From positions 1 to 32,571 of IMG/VR virus record IMGVR_UViG_3300029922_000212: a stretch of DNA of 32,571 bases; one strand, given 5' to 3'. Both the position numbers and the translations under genes were made by a program. The first letter of the stretch is position 1, and the number at the start of each line of letters is the position of its first letter. Positions 29,621 through 32,571 of the stretch are shown here, one piece after another. The notes beneath the pieces are model-generated. The model saw only the letters and a list, made by a program, of their open reading frames with translations. It did not search any database and was not told where the DNA came from. Origin of the DNA: a virus.

Positions 29621-31044
29621 TAATAGAATTTCCAGAACAATATGCCCCCGATTCTTTCCACGAGGTTATAAACCAGAAATCCCGTTATCTTATACTTTAC
29701 GGGGGCAGGGCTTCCGGCAAAAGCACCAGCATTGCAAAGCGGTTAATTATGCGCTGCATGGTTGAACCCTTTTTTAGATGCCTATTAACGCGTAAAACAG
29801 CCAATACGATTAAGGATAGCCAATGGCAAACAATAAAAGATTGCGTAGAAGATTTTGGCCTTTCCGATTATTTTAGGTTTACCGTTTCGCCGTTAGAAAT
29901 CCGGTGCAAAAACGGCAATAAGTTTATTTGCAGGGGGCAAGATGAAGTAGGCCGTATTAAGTCCGTGCGAGATATAACAGTTGTTTGGTGGGAAGAAGAA
30001 ATACCAACCGAAAAGGATTTTATAACGGTTACAAGTAGTTTACGCACCCTTAAGGCACCGTACATTCAAGAGGTGTTTACTATCAACCCCGAGGTTGAAG
30101 GCAATTACCAAGATAACTGGTTTTATAAAAAGTTCTTCGCTGGCGAGCCAAACCTATCATTTACCCGAACGGTTACAACCCAAGTAAAAGGCAAGCAAGT
30201 AACCAACACGGCAATTATACACCATTCTAACCATTGGGATAACCCGTTTATAACCGATTCCTACAGGGCAGAATTGGAAGAATACAAGAATACCAACGAG
30301 CATTACTACAATGTGTACACCTGTGGTGTTTGGGGAACTCAAAAGAAAGAAGGGCTATTTTACAAAAAATGGGTTAAAAGCAAGCATACGGGCACGGTGG
30401 TTTACAATAACCAAACACCATTACACTTTAGCTTTGACTTTAATGTTAGGCCTTATATAACCTGTACGGTTTGGCAAATGGAAGGATTTAGGGCATGGCA
30501 AATAGATGAGTTTTGCCTTAAAACACCCGATAACAGCACCACCGCATTAAGCGAAAAGGTTTTGGCTAAATACCGAAACCATGCAGCTGGATGCTTTGTT
30601 TATGGCGACCCCTCAGGTGGGAAACATACAACTGTTAGTAATGATTCGGATTTTGATATTATCATTAGAATATTAGCCCCAATCCGTCCAACAAATAGGG
30701 TTTTGCGCTCCGCCCCCGGAGTAGCTATTCGTGGGCAATGGCTTAATCATGTATTGCTATCAAATAGCCCTATTGAACTATTAATTGGCAATAACTGCAT
30801 TAATACTATTGCTGATTACAATAACGTGCAAGAAGCGGCCGACGGCACCAAGCTGAAGAAAAAAGTAACCATTGATGGCGGCGCACCTTTTGAGCAATAC
30901 GGCCATACTAGCGACGCAAACGATTACTTCCTTTGTAAGGTATTTGAGGAAAATATGAAGTTATTTATTAACAGAAAAAGTGTTGCAATTATTGAAATTC
31001 CAACGCATACCGACACCTGGGGAACAAATAGAAACGACTGGTAA
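29617..31044 (+). CDS. terL: Terminase large subunit
   Basis: A 475-residue packaging ATPase and nuclease. The Walker A is GGRASGKSTS near residues 30-38, and Walker B is TVVWWEEEI near residues 120-128. The C-terminal RNase H-like nuclease is marked by FSFDFNVRPY near residue 271, YGDPSGG near residue 328 and the Asp of SDANDYFLC near residue 433. The size and motif order fit the PBSX/Terminase_3 type. It lies downstream of terS by ATGA coupling and upstream of tail genes. Confidence 0.93.
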   Translation: MIIEFPEQYAPDSFHEVINQKSRYLILYGGRASGKSTSIAKRLIMRCMVEPFFRCLLTRKTANTIKDSQWQTIKDCVEDFGLSDYFRFTVSPLEIRCKNGNKFICRGQDEVGRIKSVRDITVVWWEEEIPTEKDFITVTSSLRTLKAPYIQEVFTINPEVEGNYQDNWFYKKFFAGEPNLSFTRTVTTQVKGKQVTNTAIIHHSNHWDNPFITDSYRAELEEYKNTNEHYYNVYTCGVWGTQKKEGLFYKKWVKSKHTGTVVYNNQTPLHFSFDFNVRPYITCTVWQMEGFRAWQIDEFCLKTPDNSTTALSEKVLAKYRNHAAGCFVYGDPSGGKHTTVSNDSDFDIIIRILAPIRPTNRVLRSAPGVAIRGQWLNHVLLSNSPIELLIGNNCINTIADYNNVQEAADGTKLKKKVTIDGGAPFEQYGHTSDANDYFLCKVFEENMKLFINRKSVAIIEIPTHTDTWGTNRNDW

Positions 31045-31045
31045 A

Positions 31046-31705
31046 ATGGGCCAAACAATATTCATTAACGATAAACCGTATTTCATTCCCGCCGGATGGC
31101 ATGAAATAACCATGGATAAAGCATTATCATTTATTCCGGATATGGATGAGGTGTATCAGCTTACTGGCATTCCGGTGGAGGTTGCCGAAACATTTCCAGA
31201 ATATTGGCAGGAAATTATTGCGCATAGTATTACGGTAATTAAAGAAACATATCCGCAGCCATTGGCAACTAAACCCGATTTAGGGCTGATGCCGTTTGTT
31301 TGTTATGTTGAAATGGCGCAAGCAATCAACGACCCGACAAAGTTCACCCAAACCTTTTACAGTTACCATAAAAGCGGCAAAAAATGGCGCAAAGGCAATT
31401 GCAGGTACACCCATGCCGATACCTTGTTGCCCCGTTTCTGGGCGTTGCGTGAAGCGTGGAATGAATGGCACGACCTTTGGCCAAAGTTTCCGATTGACGA
31501 AAAATTAATAAGAGCTGGCATTAACCAGCTAGATAAGGTGTTTGGATTTTATTGCTGGGTATACGATTTAACGGGAGGCGATATTTTAAAGCAAGAAGCT
31601 GTTATGTGGCTGGAAACGGGCGATATATTCAAACACAGGGCGTATAAAGGTGCGCTTAATGCTTTTGACAAAAAATATTACGAAATTGCAACCGAGGGCA
31701 AATAA
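31046..31705 (+). CDS. Tail-assembly chaperone candidate
   Basis: A 219-residue protein (MGQTIFINDKPYFIPAGWHE..., ITMDKALSFIPDMDEVYQLT). A beta-rich start is followed by helices with conserved-looking Trp/Asn/His patches (YRYTHADTLLPRFWALREAW style). This position, between terL and tail genes, often hosts tail-assembly proteins. I use the ATG at 31046, one base after the terL stop; the longer in-frame start would lie within terL. Function is inferred from place. Confidence 0.5.
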   Translation: MGQTIFINDKPYFIPAGWHEITMDKALSFIPDMDEVYQLTGIPVEVAETFPEYWQEIIAHSITVIKETYPQPLATKPDLGLMPFVCYVEMAQAINDPTKFTQTFYSYHKSGKKWRKGNCRYTHADTLLPRFWALREAWNEWHDLWPKFPIDEKLIRAGINQLDKVFGFYCWVYDLTGGDILKQEAVMWLETGDIFKHRAYKGALNAFDKKYYEIATEGK

Positions 31706-31707
31706 CC

Positions 31708-32163
31708 ATGAATTTAAGGCAAATAAAAGCAGCAATTGAAAAAGCGGCATTGGCAGCCGACCCAAAGTCAAACGTTCGGCTTGGCTATTTGGTAGATGTT
31801 ACAAACGATAACAACTCCAAATACCCATTGGTTTGTATTCAGCCGCCATCCGGTGCTATTACGCCAGCCATGGCACCTACCAATATAACTGATAAGCAGA
31901 CCGTTTCGGTGTTCTTTTTAGAAAAAGACGACCTGAAAGGCGCAACCGACGCCAAGGCGGCCGGAGCAACTAAAAGCAGAGATGATAAATATTGCGATAT
32001 GCTTGACTTGCTGTATTCGGTTAATTTCGCTTTAATGTCCGGTATTGCCGGATTTGCCCGCATAGATAGCAGTAGTTACACACCCGTTGAAAGTACTACC
32101 TTAGCAGGTTTGGTAGGCTATAAACTTACTTTGGTTATTATTAACCCGTCCATTCAATGTTAA
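31708..32163 (+). CDS. Small tail/neck structural protein
   Basis: A 151-residue protein with MNLRQIKAAIEKAALAADPK at the N-terminus and a Gly/Ser/Thr-rich, beta-type second half (SSSYTPVESTTLAGLVGYKL). The length fits a tail terminator or neck protein. It is followed by the neck-like gene at 32157 with a 7-base overlap. The exact role is unknown. Confidence 0.5.
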   Translation: MNLRQIKAAIEKAALAADPKSNVRLGYLVDVTNDNNSKYPLVCIQPPSGAITPAMAPTNITDKQTVSVFFLEKDDLKGATDAKAAGATKSRDDKYCDMLDLLYSVNFALMSGIAGFARIDSSSYTPVESTTLAGLVGYKLTLVIINPSIQC

Positions 32164-32571
32164 GCGAGGGATTAACCACCATAGCCGAAGAACTGACAGC
32201 AACCGCAATAGTATCCGTTCAAACGGTAAACTATAACGGCTTTGGCCCGGCCAATGCAAGCGGCAACCTGGCACGAAATATAACTTACATTCCCAATCAA
32301 TGGGGTTTGTTTGATATTGTTGCCGTTGATAGCGCGGCGGCTTATGTTGGCACGTTACGCTACGGCCGGAAAGCAGGTGGTTCGTTCCCGTCAAGCCTGA
32401 TATTGAACTGGATGGATGAAAAAAAATTATTCATGGAGCAAACTGAAAACAAGCGGAAAAGCATTGCGTTCCTGATAACGAGAAAAATAGTTCAATCAGG
32501 CAATTACATTAACCGCAATAATCTGGCACCTACAAATATTTGGGATGAATTATTGGCGGAAGCGCAGGGAA
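32157..32571 (+). CDS. Neck / HK97 gp10-like protein, truncated by window end
   Basis: At least 138 residues with no stop before the window end. MLSEGLTTIAEELTATAIVS is followed by YVGTLRYGRKAGGSFPSSLI and KRKSIAFLITRKIVQSGNYI; the 'RxGRKAGGxxP...W...AFLIxRKI' pattern is typical of HK97 gp10-like neck and minor head proteins. It overlaps the preceding gene by 7 bases. Reading on through a circular join would stay in frame with the large tail protein at position 6. Confidence 0.6.
   Translation, partial: MLSEGLTTIAEELTATAIVSVQTVNYNGFGPANASGNLARNITYIPNQWGLFDIVAVDSAAAYVGTLRYGRKAGGSFPSSLILNWMDEKKLFMEQTENKRKSIAFLITRKIVQSGNYINRNNLAPTNIWDELLAEAQG

Noticed and set aside
30980-31045. Longer start for the 219-aa gene inside terL
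   Set aside because: It would overlap terL by 65 bases in another frame, while the ATG at 31046 lies one base after the terL stop.
1-32571. Integrase, attachment site or tRNA genes
   Set aside because: I looked for tyrosine/serine recombinase motifs and tRNA-like cloverleafs and saw none; the lifestyle cannot be called temperate from this window.

Overview
The window reads as most or all of a siphovirus-like tailed phage genome that infects a Bacteroidota host. The host call rests on three promoters with the Bacteroidota architecture TTG-N19-TACCTTTG, on low-GC coding with few strong Shine-Dalgarno sites, and on phage protein types typical of that phylum (DUF3127 ssDNA-binding-like protein, DUF4326 protein, distal tail protein opening with a 'LINGQLADI' type N-terminus). 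No tRNA, rRNA, CRISPR array, integrase or insertion sequence was seen. Gene density is very high with many TAATG and ATGA couplings.

Layout, following a circular reading from the terminase genes. Packaging: terS (29075) and terL (29617). Tail: tail-assembly candidate (31046), small structural protein (31708) and a neck-like protein cut by the window end (32157), then at the window start a large distal tail protein (6), a second tail protein (2460) and the tape measure (3904). A small minus-strand cassette (6733-7103: ribbon-helix-helix-like protein plus two-TM protein) interrupts the late genes. Head: ClpP-type prohead protease fused to a scaffold-like tail (7165), major capsid protein with an inserted beta-rich domain (8286), two structural candidates (9567, 10145), portal (10679), head completion (12075) and a small structural protein (12673). 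Lysis: GH24 endolysin (13017), two holin candidates (13487, 13729), a HTH protein (14179) and a two-TM periplasmic protein (14529). The order tail-then-head, with portal after capsid, is unusual.

Early regions. A leftward operon (21276 down to 15523) encodes a coiled-coil protein followed by about a dozen small, mostly unrecognised proteins. Two pairs of these are paralogues built from shuffled modules. A rightward operon (21499 to 27603) encodes an exonuclease, a DUF3127 protein, an ERF annealing protein, a winged-helix replication-initiator candidate, a ribbon-helix-helix-like protein, a solitary SAM-binding half of a DNA methyltransferase and a VRR-NUC nuclease. The two operons fire from divergent promoters that carry the same 21-bp upstream element in mirror orientation. 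A second leftward operon (28931 to 27600) holds an XRE-type regulator and is divergent from terS, with a perfect palindrome between them.

The most striking non-coding element is 23841-24203, between erf and the initiator candidate. It holds 39-bp direct repeats, a 23-bp inverted repeat, four CCCGAAA-loop hairpins in 23-bp-spaced pairs, three copies of a 10-mer, a 26-bp palindrome, a 48-bp AT tract and a final hairpin. This is a strong candidate for the phage replication origin. Other observations are the modular paralogue operon, the mirror promoters, and SSB-like C-terminal tips on two separate recombination proteins.
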